A stretch of DNA of 64,000 nucleotides, taken from IMG/VR virus record IMGVR_UViG_3300035698_008372, positions 1 through 64,000 of that record, one strand, 5' to 3'. Made by a program: the position numbers and the translations under genes. Positions 1-8,087 of the stretch are shown here, piece after piece; within the stretch, counting starts at the first letter, position 1; the number at the start of each line of letters is the position of its first letter. Under the pieces are notes generated by a model. It saw only the letters and a list, made by a program, of their open reading frames with translations, did no database searches and was not told the DNA's origin. The stretch comes from a virus.

Positions 1-3000
1 AAAAAATTGGACAAAATAAAATTATCAGCGATGAACCAAGCACGAGCTAAAAAAGGGAATGTCAGTGCTAAGCAAAAAGCGATGGCAACTAAATTTAAAT
101 TCCAAGAGGATATTACAGAATCCCCAGATGATGTTATGGGAAATGCGTTCTACTTGAGATTTCATCATAGTGACGCGCGTGCATTCGGTTGGCAAAGAAA
201 TGGTGATCATGAAGGTGATGCCCTAGTTGGAGAAGAAAATGGAAAAACTCATGGTAGCATAATAGATCATGATGGTCACAGGGTTGGGAGTAGGAGCAAT
301 TTGCATTATGCCGGAAGATTGTGGACTTCACAAAAGATTATATCATTTTGGGATTATCCAAAAGCATCCGATTTGCCTAAGATGATTAAACAACTCAATA
401 AAGAATTGAAACAATATAATGAAAAGATTGACATCAATACTTGGGGCGTCGACGTTGTTGCCGATTCAAAAGGCAAATGGGCCAAAAAAATTAAAGGTGA
501 TGTAAATTTCAAAAATGATCGCTGGAATATATGGGACACTACTACTGTTATTATTCCATTGAAAAAATTCGCTGGCAGTGAAAAACGGACTGCAGAGGAA
601 ATGGGCAAATCACATTTATTGTCTCCATTACTGAAAAAGATAAGTGCGGCCAAAAAAGAGAAATTAAAGGCTATGGATAGTGCCCGATCCAAAAAGGGGC
701 ACACTTCCGCCAAACAAAAAGCCATGATGACCAAATTCAAATTTAGTGAAGATATCACTGAATCTCCGGACAAAGTAGCAATCAGTGATAATGGCACGGT
801 GACTCACCGAGACAATGAAGCTTATTCGTTTGCTCCCGGTGGAAATGATTTAAAAACGATGTTTATTAGTGACAAAGGCAGTAGTCATTCGAGTATGATT
901 GTACAGTATCCTGGTGTGGGATTCAATTGGGAATATTCGGGTAGGGTATGGATAAAACATAAGATAATAGCATTTTGGTATGTTCCAAATAAAAATAAAT
1001 TGAAAACCCAATTAAAATATATAAACAAAGCGTTAAAAGAGGTGACAGGGGTTCAAATTAATGACGATTGGCTGATCGAACTCAAGGGGGATTATTTCAA
1101 AAAAAATCCCGATAGGTTAGAACTCGCTCCATATTTTGAAGAACATGGGTATGGATTATTGCCGATTAAATATTACACAGGACAACCACCAAAGCACGAT
1201 TCCAAAGCGTATCAACAACATCAAGCTTCACCGATGAAGAAAAAGGTTAATAAGGCCAAATTGTCGGCTATGGGAAACGCTCGTATGAAAAAGGGTGGAA
1301 CTACCGCCAAGCAGAAAGCTATGGCAACTAAATTCAAATTTTCAGAAGATAAATTAAATGAGGGCAGGGTATTTAAATCGGCTGGTATAGTACCATATAT
1401 CAAAAAGGGTGGTGAAATATACTATTTATTGTTGCATAGTGGCCGCTTGTGGGGATTCCCTAAAGGTATGCTAGATAAGGGTGAGGACTCTGTTGCTACC
1501 GCAAAAAGGGAAACCAAAGAGGAAACTGGAATATCCATATCCAAAATTGATAGTGGATGGAAGGCGGCTCAGAAATTTTTCGTCAATGTTGATTATTCGA
1601 CTGGTGAGAAATTGGACAAGCCTGCCCCCAAATTTGTTGTTTATTTCTTGGGAGAATCACCAACTGAAAAAGTTAAGTTGTCATTCGAACATACGAAATA
1701 TAAATGGGTGAAATATGAAGAAGGCCTTAAATTATTAAAGTTCGGCAAGGATATACTTAAAAAAGCAAACGAGCATTTGATTAAAAATGAGATACGTGAA
1801 AGTGTTAAATTGAATGATGAAATAATTGGAAGATTTATAGAAGAAACGGATATCGTGGCAATAATTAAAGAGGCTAGTATTAATTCCAGGGCCCCAACTG
1901 ATGATGGCCCTCCAATTTTTTACAAGACATTCGCTGAATACAAAAGGGTATCCAAGAAATGGTTGAATTCCATGTTCCAAGAAACAGGTTGGGAAGTCAT
2001 GGATTACATATTGTCTCATGGTGCGGAAGACCCTGAAAATGATTTTACAATGGAATACAGTACGGTTCCTGCTGTTGCTTACGGAAAAACTGGTGATGGT
2101 GAGGGTTACCCAGACCCAGTTGGCAGGTATAAAAAACACTTCGCTAAGATGAATCGGGAACTTGGTTGGGAAATTATCAAGTGGATGGGAATTGATGGTA
2201 AAAAAGTTACGGGTGTTGGTGCGAAAGCTCCAGTCGCTGCAGGTGCCAAGGATGGTACTGAAAATTCGGATAGAATGGAAAAGGATAAAGAAATGAATGA
2301 AAATTTATTTACACAGGAATGGTGAAAAGCTGAATTTCTTCGTGGAGAATTGTTACAAGAAGGAGGAGCCTACGGACACATGGCTCACCCATTTGATAAC
2401 AGAGATTTGACTTTCGGGGATTTGAAAAAAATTATAGAATTGGGCTTGGGTGGACAACTAAATCGTGAGGATAATGTCAGTGAAAAACTGGATGGCCAGA
2501 ACCTTATGTTATCATGGAAAAATGGTAAACTAATCGCTGCTAGAAATAAGGGTCATATCAAAAATGCTGGAAAAACGGCATTAGATACAAAGGGTATGAT
2601 TGCCAAATTTAAAGGTAGGGGTGAGATATACAAAGCATTCGTATATGCCATGAAAGACTTGGGCAAAGCCATTGGTCAATTGTCGGATAAACAAAGGGAC
2701 AAGGTGTTCGATGAGGGTAAAAACTTTATGAATCTTGAAATCATGTGACCTGGATCTGCTAATGTGGTGGATTATGACTTGGCACAGATTATATTCCATG
2801 GGGCATTGAAATATGATGCCGCTGGTACTCCAATAGGTGAGGTTCCCGGTAGTGGTAGGATATTGGCTGGAATGATTAAACAGGTCAATCAAAGTGTTCA
2901 AAAACATTATAAGATAGAACAACCCATATTCTTGGATATTCCAAAGCATCAAGATTTTGGCAAGTTAAAGAAGAAATTCTCGGCCAGATTGGATAAACTA

Positions 3001-3585
3001 AAGAGTGAATTTGCACTTGGCGACAAAGCCACATTGGCGATGTATCATCAAGAATGGTGGAAATCATTTATAGTCAAACAAGCGGCAAAAATGAAAGCTA
3101 AAAATATCGGTGGTGCATTAGAGGGGTTGATCAGGAGATGGGGATTTTTTGAGAAATCATATAGTGTGGCGATGATGAAAGCAGATTTAAAGAATAATCC
3201 AGAATTTTTAGAATGGGCGTTAGCATTTGATAAGAATGACCACGCGGCTCAGGTTAAGGAAAATATGCTTCCATTCGAAACATTGTTTTTTGAGGTCGGT
3301 GCAACTATACTGAAAAATGTAAGTGGATATCTAGCCGTAAATCCAGATAAATCCGTACAGAACATGAAGGATGAATTTGAAAAGGCTGTTAAGGAAATTG
3401 AAAAAAAGGGTGATCCTAAAAACTTGAAACGATTGCATACACAATTAAAAAGATTGGATGCTATCGGGGGGTTGGATGCGGTTGTACCAACTGAGGGCAT
3501 TGTATTTAAGTATAATGGGCAGATATACAAGTTCACGGGTTCATTCGCTAGCATAAATCAAATTATGGGTCTATTGACTTTCTAG
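1..3585 (+). CDS. Virion-associated polyprotein (5' partial): two related modules, Nudix hydrolase, unknown domain, ligase-like nucleotidyltransferase
   Basis: The frame is open from base 1, so the start lies upstream. In-frame TGA codons at 2323 and 2746 are read as Trp, fusing three fragments into about 1,194 residues. In order there are two homologous ~190-residue modules of unknown function (shared YAGRLW/YSGRVW and FW motifs), a Nudix domain near 1370-1750 whose box fits G-x5-E-x7-RE-x2-EE-x-G, an unknown domain near 1880-2290, and a C-terminal domain from about 2365. The last has the nucleotidyltransferase motif KLDG (in SEKLDGQNL) and a late EGIVFKYNG motif, as in DNA/RNA ligases. Modules are separated by (L/I)xE sites followed by G, A or S, fitting T4 gp21-type prohead protease cleavage. 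Domain calls are by motif. Processing and packaging in the capsid are inference. Confidence 0.8.
13..120 (+). repeat. Copy 1 of a ~36-residue linker repeat in the polyprotein
   Basis: This encodes a basic linker with KLSAMNQAR, SAKQKAMATKFKF and a terminal DITE. Two further copies lie at 655-762 and 1252-1362 of the same gene, each preceding a new domain. The copy ends at a predicted protease site, ITE before S. Confidence 0.85.
655..762 (+). repeat. Copy 2 of the polyprotein linker repeat
   Basis: It encodes KLKAMDSAR, SAKQKAMMTKFKF and DITE, closely matching the copy at 13-120. The nucleotide sequence has diverged at many third positions, so the repeat is maintained at protein level. It ends at ITE before S. 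Confidence 0.85.
1252..1362 (+). repeat. Copy 3 of the polyprotein linker repeat
   Basis: It encodes KLSAMGNAR, TAKQKAMATKFKF and KLNE, then runs directly into the Nudix domain. The end is LNE before G, a good fit to the (L/I)xE-G/A/S rule of T4 prohead proteases. Confidence 0.85.
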
Positions 3586-3596
3586 GAGAAAAACGT

Positions 3597-3754
3597 ATGA
3601 AACTGTCCGATTTGAGGCGTTTAAAAATAAGAAAGTAATTGAAATAGATGTGTTCCATAAAGATTATGGTACTATTTATAAGAAACTAAGTGCAAGTGAT
3701 AAACGCACTGTGGACGCGGCGATAGGCGGTCCTGGTGAAAAAGGAGCATACTAA
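3597..3754 (+). CDS. Small protein with probable -1 frameshift at T_TTA_AAA
   Basis: A short frame starts at ATG 3597 (MKLSDLRR, after a GGAG at 3585) and stops at a TAA after 13 codons. The -1 frame continues without interruption to TAA 3752-3754 with coding-like content (KKVIEIDVFHKDYGTIYKK). The two meet at T TTA AAA (3620-3626), a canonical -1 slippery heptamer in the correct phase. The product would be about 52 residues and starts like its neighbour MKLTDL at 4051. A single-base sequencing error or a broken gene would look the same. Function unknown. Confidence 0.45.
3673..3680 (+). promoter_or_regulatory. Possible T4-type late promoter TATTTATA
   Basis: TATTTATA followed by AGAAAC lies inside the short frameshifted gene, about 75 bases before the next start at 3756. 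The motif is the T4 late promoter core, but a chance match inside coding sequence is possible. Confidence 0.35.
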
Positions 3755-3755
3755 A

Positions 3756-4016
3756 ATGAAAAAATCAGAATTAAGACAAATGATAAGAGAAGAAATTTTG
3801 AAGGAAACTGGCACAGATAAAAATTTGCTGGGTGGTATTGATAAAGGAATTCGACCCAAAGTGGCCGAAAAAGTATTTGCGGCCATGGCAAAACAAGACA
3901 AAAAATATGATAAAATGAATAGTTCGTGAAAAGAATTACTAAAATCCAACAACGATTTTTGAAAAGAATGGCAAAAATTTAGAAATGATGCAAAAGATTT
4001 TGCTGAAAACATGTAA
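3756..4016 (+). CDS. Leader-bearing putative internal capsid protein
   Basis: An 86-residue protein starting MKKSELRQMIREEI, the leader shared with at least eight other genes here. It has two in-frame TGA codons (3927 and 3960) read as Trp beside a normal TGG, giving an amphipathic C-terminus (SSWKELLKSNNDFWKEWQK). The leader resembles the capsid targeting sequence of T4 internal proteins and ends near ILKE-T. Packaging into the head is inferred from the leader and from the neighbouring late genes. No enzyme motif is seen. Confidence 0.7.
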
Positions 4017-4050
4017 ATAAAAAAGGTGCATGGCATTTGGGAGAAAAATA

Positions 4051-4284
4051 ATGAAATTGACTGATTTAATGATAACGGAAGAATTAAGCCCTCATCAAAT
4101 TAGAAAGCTTAAATCTGAATACGATAAAATGATTAAAGAAATTGAGAAACAAGAATCTAAGATTAAAACTCAATGGAAGCAATATGGATTGAATGATAAA
4201 TTTATAAGAAATTTGAATGCTGCTTGGTATGAGATTTGGGATGAAATAGATGAAATCCGGATATTGTTAGATAAGGTAAAATAA
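4051..4284 (+). CDS. Small coiled-coil protein, MKLTDLMITE leader
   Basis: A 77-residue, Lys/Glu-rich and probably mostly helical protein. The ATG at 4051 is chosen because GGGAG lies 9 bases upstream; a longer GTG start at 4030 lacks this. The N-terminus MKLTDLMITEE resembles a second leader type with an ITE site. Function unknown. Confidence 0.65.
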   Translation: MKLTDLMITEELSPHQIRKLKSEYDKMIKEIEKQESKIKTQWKQYGLNDKFIRNLNAAWYEIWDEIDEIRILLDKVK

Positions 4285-4299
4285 ACAAAAGAGGTTAAT

Positions 4300-4857
4300 A
4301 TGAACAGAGAAAATAAGGCCATGAAGGATATTCTGGCAGGTAGAAATCCAGACAAGAAAATACAAGTATCAATGTGGAATCCAGATAAGGATGAAACCAT
4401 TATTAAAGAACGCGAGAAAACTGCTAAAGAAAAGACTGATCGTGATGAAAAATCGGAAATTTTAAGGGCGGCTAGAATGCCAATGTTTTGCCCCGAATGT
4501 AAACACATAATGAATAAAACGGCCGATAAGAAATTTTTCAATCTTACTGGTAAATGTATGGATTGTGTGGTAACTGAAGAGAATAGACACAGGATTGATG
4601 GGACATGGGATGTGTACGAAAAGACAAAGGTGCTTCAGAATAAGAGGTCATGGATAAACGAGCAGATTGCTAGTATAGTGGAATGGCGTAAGGGTGAGGA
4701 AGTGAAATTTCTCAATCAGATTAATCCAGATGGTCATTCAGTTGAAGAGGAAAAATGGGAAACCAACAAGGCTCAGATTGAAATGCTAGCAGATAAAGCT
4801 ACAAAAGAGTATAATGAGATGTTGGACTCAGTAAATAGCGAATTATCAGAACTTTAA
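4300..4857 (+). CDS. Zinc-ribbon protein of unknown function
   Basis: A 185-residue protein with one zinc ribbon near residues 65-90 (CPEC and CMDC), a basic charged N-terminal segment, and a C-terminal helical region (EEKWETNKAQIEM). The upstream AACAAAAGAGGTTAATATGA is nearly identical to that of the bS21 gene at 17781, suggesting similar translation control. It has no TGA codons. A regulatory or virion assembly role is possible but not supported by a recognised family. Confidence 0.65.
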   Translation: MNRENKAMKDILAGRNPDKKIQVSMWNPDKDETIIKEREKTAKEKTDRDEKSEILRAARMPMFCPECKHIMNKTADKKFFNLTGKCMDCVVTEENRHRIDGTWDVYEKTKVLQNKRSWINEQIASIVEWRKGEEVKFLNQINPDGHSVEEEKWETNKAQIEMLADKATKEYNEMLDSVNSELSEL

Positions 4858-4865
4858 TATTTATA
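4858..4865 (+). promoter_or_regulatory. T4-type late promoter TATTTATA
   Basis: TATTTATA followed by AGTGAAC overlaps the stop codon of the zinc-ribbon gene and lies 30 bases before the GTG start at 4895. It matches the core recognised by T4 gp55-type late sigma factors. Confidence 0.7.
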
Positions 4866-4894
4866 AGTGAACAAGTGTATATAGGAGAAATTTA

Positions 4895-5167
4895 GTGAAA
4901 AAATCAGAAACCATAATGAAGAAATCAGAATTAAGACAGATTATACGAGAAGAAATCCAGAAATTGAATGAAGCCCGACCAATTAATATTGAAATTTGAT
5001 ATGACAATCCGAATGAAGAAAAATTTATTAAATCCAATGTTAAAAAATTTGGTGGTAAAATAATTAAACCATCTGGTGATCAAATTTCAACCATTTGGGA
5101 TGGGGATGGATATGAGTTTTCCAAATTGATGAAAAAGCATAAATTGAAAATTTATAGGTGGTATTAA
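4895..5167 (+). CDS. Leader-bearing putative internal capsid protein with doubled leader start
   Basis: A 90-residue protein. GTG 4895 is preferred because GGAG lies 9 bases upstream, while the internal ATG at 4916 has no ribosome binding site. The N-terminus reads MKKSETIMKKSELRQIIREE, a partial duplication of the leader's first residues. The leader ends QKLNE-A, a good protease site. TGA 4997 is read as Trp (NIEIWYDNP). Function unknown; head packaging is inferred. Confidence 0.7.
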
Positions 5168-5189
5168 TATTAAATTGAAGGAAAAGTAA

Positions 5190-5474
5190 ATGAAAAAATC
5201 AGAATTAAGACAAATTATTAGGGAAGAAATTCAGAAATTGAATGAGGCTGCACCAGTGCATGCCGATTTTGGTAAATATCTTGGTGATCTTACTGACAGT
5301 AAAACTATTTGGTTGTACCCAAAAAAGGGCGCATACGATTTCAAAAAAGAAATTGTGATACTAAAAAAGGCTTTTGGTAAAGCAAAAGTAACACCACATG
5401 AAATGGATTCAGTGGAGCTGGTATTTTCTAAGCCAATCCCAAGTCCAAAAGAGTGGGCGAACGCACTAAAATAA
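5190..5474 (+). CDS. Leader-bearing putative internal capsid protein
   Basis: A 94-residue protein starting MKKSELRQIIREEIQKLNE and then AAP, giving the clearest LNE-A cleavage site of the family. The remaining ~75 residues look like a compact alpha/beta domain (KTIWLYPKKG, SVELVFSKPIP). The next gene begins 12 bases downstream, so the two are probably co-transcribed from the late promoter at 4858. Function unknown. Confidence 0.7.
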   Translation: MKKSELRQIIREEIQKLNEAAPVHADFGKYLGDLTDSKTIWLYPKKGAYDFKKEIVILKKAFGKAKVTPHEMDSVELVFSKPIPSPKEWANALK

Positions 5475-5486
5475 GTGGAGAAAAAC

Positions 5487-5822
5487 GTGAAACTAATAGA
5501 CATGTTGAACAAAGACGGGAAAGTTTATTCTGTTAAAAAACTGGATGAACAGATGGAAATTGGTGATATCACATTCGATGTGGGTAAGGTGTATAATTTT
5601 GGAGACGGATTCAAATCAGTAAATGAAGAGGATATCCGACCAAAAAATGAAGAAAAAGAATACCCAAAGCCCATTAAGAAAATATTCAATAAATTTGGGA
5701 TTCCCCCTAAGGCACATAGTCCAATTTTGACTATGTTGGCGTATATAGAGAAGAATCCAGACGCATTAAAGACTATATTAAAATCAGCGGGCATGACCGA
5801 AAATAAAAAGGGCGAAAATTAA
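5487..5822 (+). CDS. Hypothetical protein, MKLIDML start
   Basis: A 111-residue protein. The GTG at 5487 is chosen because GGAG lies 6 bases upstream; the alternative GTG at 5475 would place that site inside the gene. Its start MKLIDMLNK resembles the MKLTDL/MKLSDL group. The stop overlaps the next start by one base (TAATG). No recognised domain. Confidence 0.65.
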   Translation: MKLIDMLNKDGKVYSVKKLDEQMEIGDITFDVGKVYNFGDGFKSVNEEDIRPKNEEKEYPKPIKKIFNKFGIPPKAHSPILTMLAYIEKNPDALKTILKSAGMTENKKGEN

Positions 5823-6136
5823 TGAATAAGATATTTACATATATATGGAAGGGAATACTGGCGTTGGCTAGTATTGCATCCATATTCTTTGCTTTGAAGA
5901 ATAAAGAAATTAGGGATTTGAGCAAGGTTATCAAAGATAATAAGAAAAAAGAAAAAGAAGTCAAAAAGGAAATTGCCCAATTGGAGAATAATAAGCAGGC
6001 CAATAAAAAGGAAATCGAAAAGCTCAAGGGTGATTTGGACAATACTAAAAAAGAAATAGAAGAAATGGAAACTGTATATAAAAGCGATGATGTAGACGCT
6101 GCAGTTAAATTTCTCAAGGATTTTGCTAATGGTTAG
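5822..6136 (+). CDS. Membrane-anchored coiled-coil protein, candidate inner-membrane spanin
   Basis: A 104-residue protein with an N-terminal membrane segment at about residues 8-25 (GILALASIASIFFAL) followed by a long Lys/Glu-rich coiled coil to about residue 80. This topology and the overlap with a following lipoprotein-like gene recall Rz/Rz1 spanin pairs, which join the membranes during lysis. Family homology was not recognised, so the spanin role is inference from architecture. A virion or membrane scaffold role is also possible. Confidence 0.5.
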   Translation: MNKIFTYIWKGILALASIASIFFALKNKEIRDLSKVIKDNKKKEKEVKKEIAQLENNKQANKKEIEKLKGDLDNTKKEIEEMETVYKSDDVDAAVKFLKDFANG

Positions 6137-6482
6137 ATGGATTATGATAATACTGATAGTATTATTGTCATGTGGATTTGGACAACATTCATTTACGGAT
6201 GAAGAAGTATTAAATATTGCCAATAAGGTGACTGAATTGCAACGGCAGGACAGTTTAAAGACAGTAGCTATGGTGACACAGGGTATGATTATAAAGAAAT
6301 TGGAATTCCAAGCGGAAATGGATTCTTCGATTATTGCGTCCAAAGATAAGAATATAGAAATTTTAGAAGAACGAGTAGAATTGGTTAAACCCAAATGGTG
6401 GCAGAATCCGAAGATTGCTTATGTCGGTGGAATGGCCACAGTATGATTTACATTATGGGCTAACGGGCAAATAGTGGGATAA
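6129..6482 (+). CDS. Lipoprotein-like coiled-coil protein, candidate spanin partner
   Basis: A 117-residue protein. ATG 6129 overlaps the preceding stop and has AAGGA 8 bases upstream. The N-terminus is a signal peptide with a lipobox-like end (LIVLLSC, Cys about residue 15). A coiled coil follows, then a hydrophobic C-terminus (IAYVGGMATV) that continues through TGA 6444 read as Trp to TAA. A second hydrophobic tail is unusual for a classical outer-membrane spanin, so the role is uncertain. Confidence 0.5.
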
Positions 6483-6483
6483 T

Positions 6484-8070
6484 ATGATGAATGAAGCACA
6501 AAAACTAAAAGAGGCGATGAAGAAAGAGTACATTAAGTGTGCTGTTGATCCCACGTACTTTATGAGAAAATACTGCATCATTCAGCATCCGCAACGTGGT
6601 AAGGTAAATTTTAACCTTTATGATTTTCAGGCCGATACTCTAGAAAAAATAGTAAGCAATAATTACACTGTAATTCTCAAAGCTAGACAACTGGGATTAT
6701 CCACATTAACTGCCGGATATGCCCTTTGACTAATGACATTCAATACGGATAAGGATATTTTGGTTATCGCTACGAAACAGGATAAGGCCAAAAACTTGGT
6801 AACAAAAGTAAGGGTTATGCATGCAAATTTACCAAATTGATTAAAATCCACCTGTACGGAGGATAACAGACTTTCAATGAGTTATAAGAATGGCTCAAGA
6901 ATTAAAGCAGATACATCATCCCCAGACGCTGCACGATCAGAATCACTATCATTATTGATTCTCGATGAAGCGGCATTCATCCCAAAAATTAACGATATAT
7001 GGACAGCAGCTCAACAGACATTAAGTACTGGTGGCCGCTGTATTGCATTGAGTACACCAAATGGTGCTACTGGATGGTTTCACGATATATGGGTTGGTGC
7101 GGAGAATAAGGTTAATTCATTTTTTCCAATATATCTTCACTGGACGGTACACCCAGAACGTGATCAAGTATGGCGTGACAAGCAATCTTTGGATTTGGGC
7201 CCAGAATTGGCCGCCCAGGAATGCGATTGTTCGTTTATCACTTCTGGAAAATCGGTAGTCCCCGGTCCAATTATTCAATGGTATTTGGATAATTTAAAGG
7301 AAGAACCCATCGCACGAGAAGGTCTTGACGGTAACTATTGAAAATGGAAATATCCTGAAATTGGAGCATCCTATGTGGTTTCGGCAGACGTGGCACGTGG
7401 CGATGGTAAGGATTATTCCGCATTTCATGTAATTAATATTGACACATTGGAACAAGTGGCTGAGTATCAGGGGAAAGTCGATACTAAAGCATTTGGAGAT
7501 TTATGTGTAAATGTGGCTACAGAATATAATGACGCACTGTTAATTATTGAAAATGCCAATATTGGTTGGGGTTCGATTCAACAGGTTGTTGACAGGGATT
7601 ATAAGAATTTATTTTACGCCACATCGGACTTGAAATATGTGGATGTAAAATCACAGATGACAAACAAATATTATAGAGACGATCGAAAAATGGTGGCAGG
7701 GTTTTCAACTACTAGCAGAACCAGACCAATGATCGTGGAAAAACTGGTGGAATATTTTAGAGATAAAACCGCAATAGTACATTCCAATAGACTAATAAAT
7801 GAGTTATTTTCATTTGTATATGGTCCTGCTTCGGCCGCACAGGCCGATTATGGTGCTAATGACGATTTAGTAATGAGTTTCGCGATAGCCCTATGGGTAC
7901 GTGATACTGCAATTCGTCTAAGAACTGAGGGAATGACTCAGCAGAAAAATTTAATGAAGCAAATGGTGGATTATCAACCAGTTTATAGCGAAAGTAGTAA
8001 TAAAAATGATTCATGGAATTGGGACGACTCACATGGGAATAATGTTGGGTTGGACTGGTTGCTGGATTAA
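6484..8070 (+). CDS. Terminase large subunit (gp17-like)
   Basis: A 528-residue ATPase-nuclease that packages DNA into the prohead through the portal. The ATPase domain has a Walker A variant KARQLGLST and Walker B LLILDEAAF. The C-terminal nuclease has the acidic motifs SADVARGDGKDYSAF and, late, YGANDDLVMSFAIALW. Three in-frame TGA codons (6727, 6838, 7339) fall where homologues have Trp: GYALWLMTF, LPNWLK and GNYWKWKYP. Without recoding the gene would be four fragments. Twelve or so other Trp codons are TGG. It lies directly upstream of the portal, as in T4-like phages. Confidence 0.97.
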
Positions 8071-8087
8071 AAGAGACGAGGTAAAGA

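Noticed and set aside
6484-8070. Terminase as a decayed pseudogene with several stops
   Set aside because: All interruptions are TGA, at Trp positions, with no frameshifts and all catalytic motifs intact. The same pattern is in many other essential genes.
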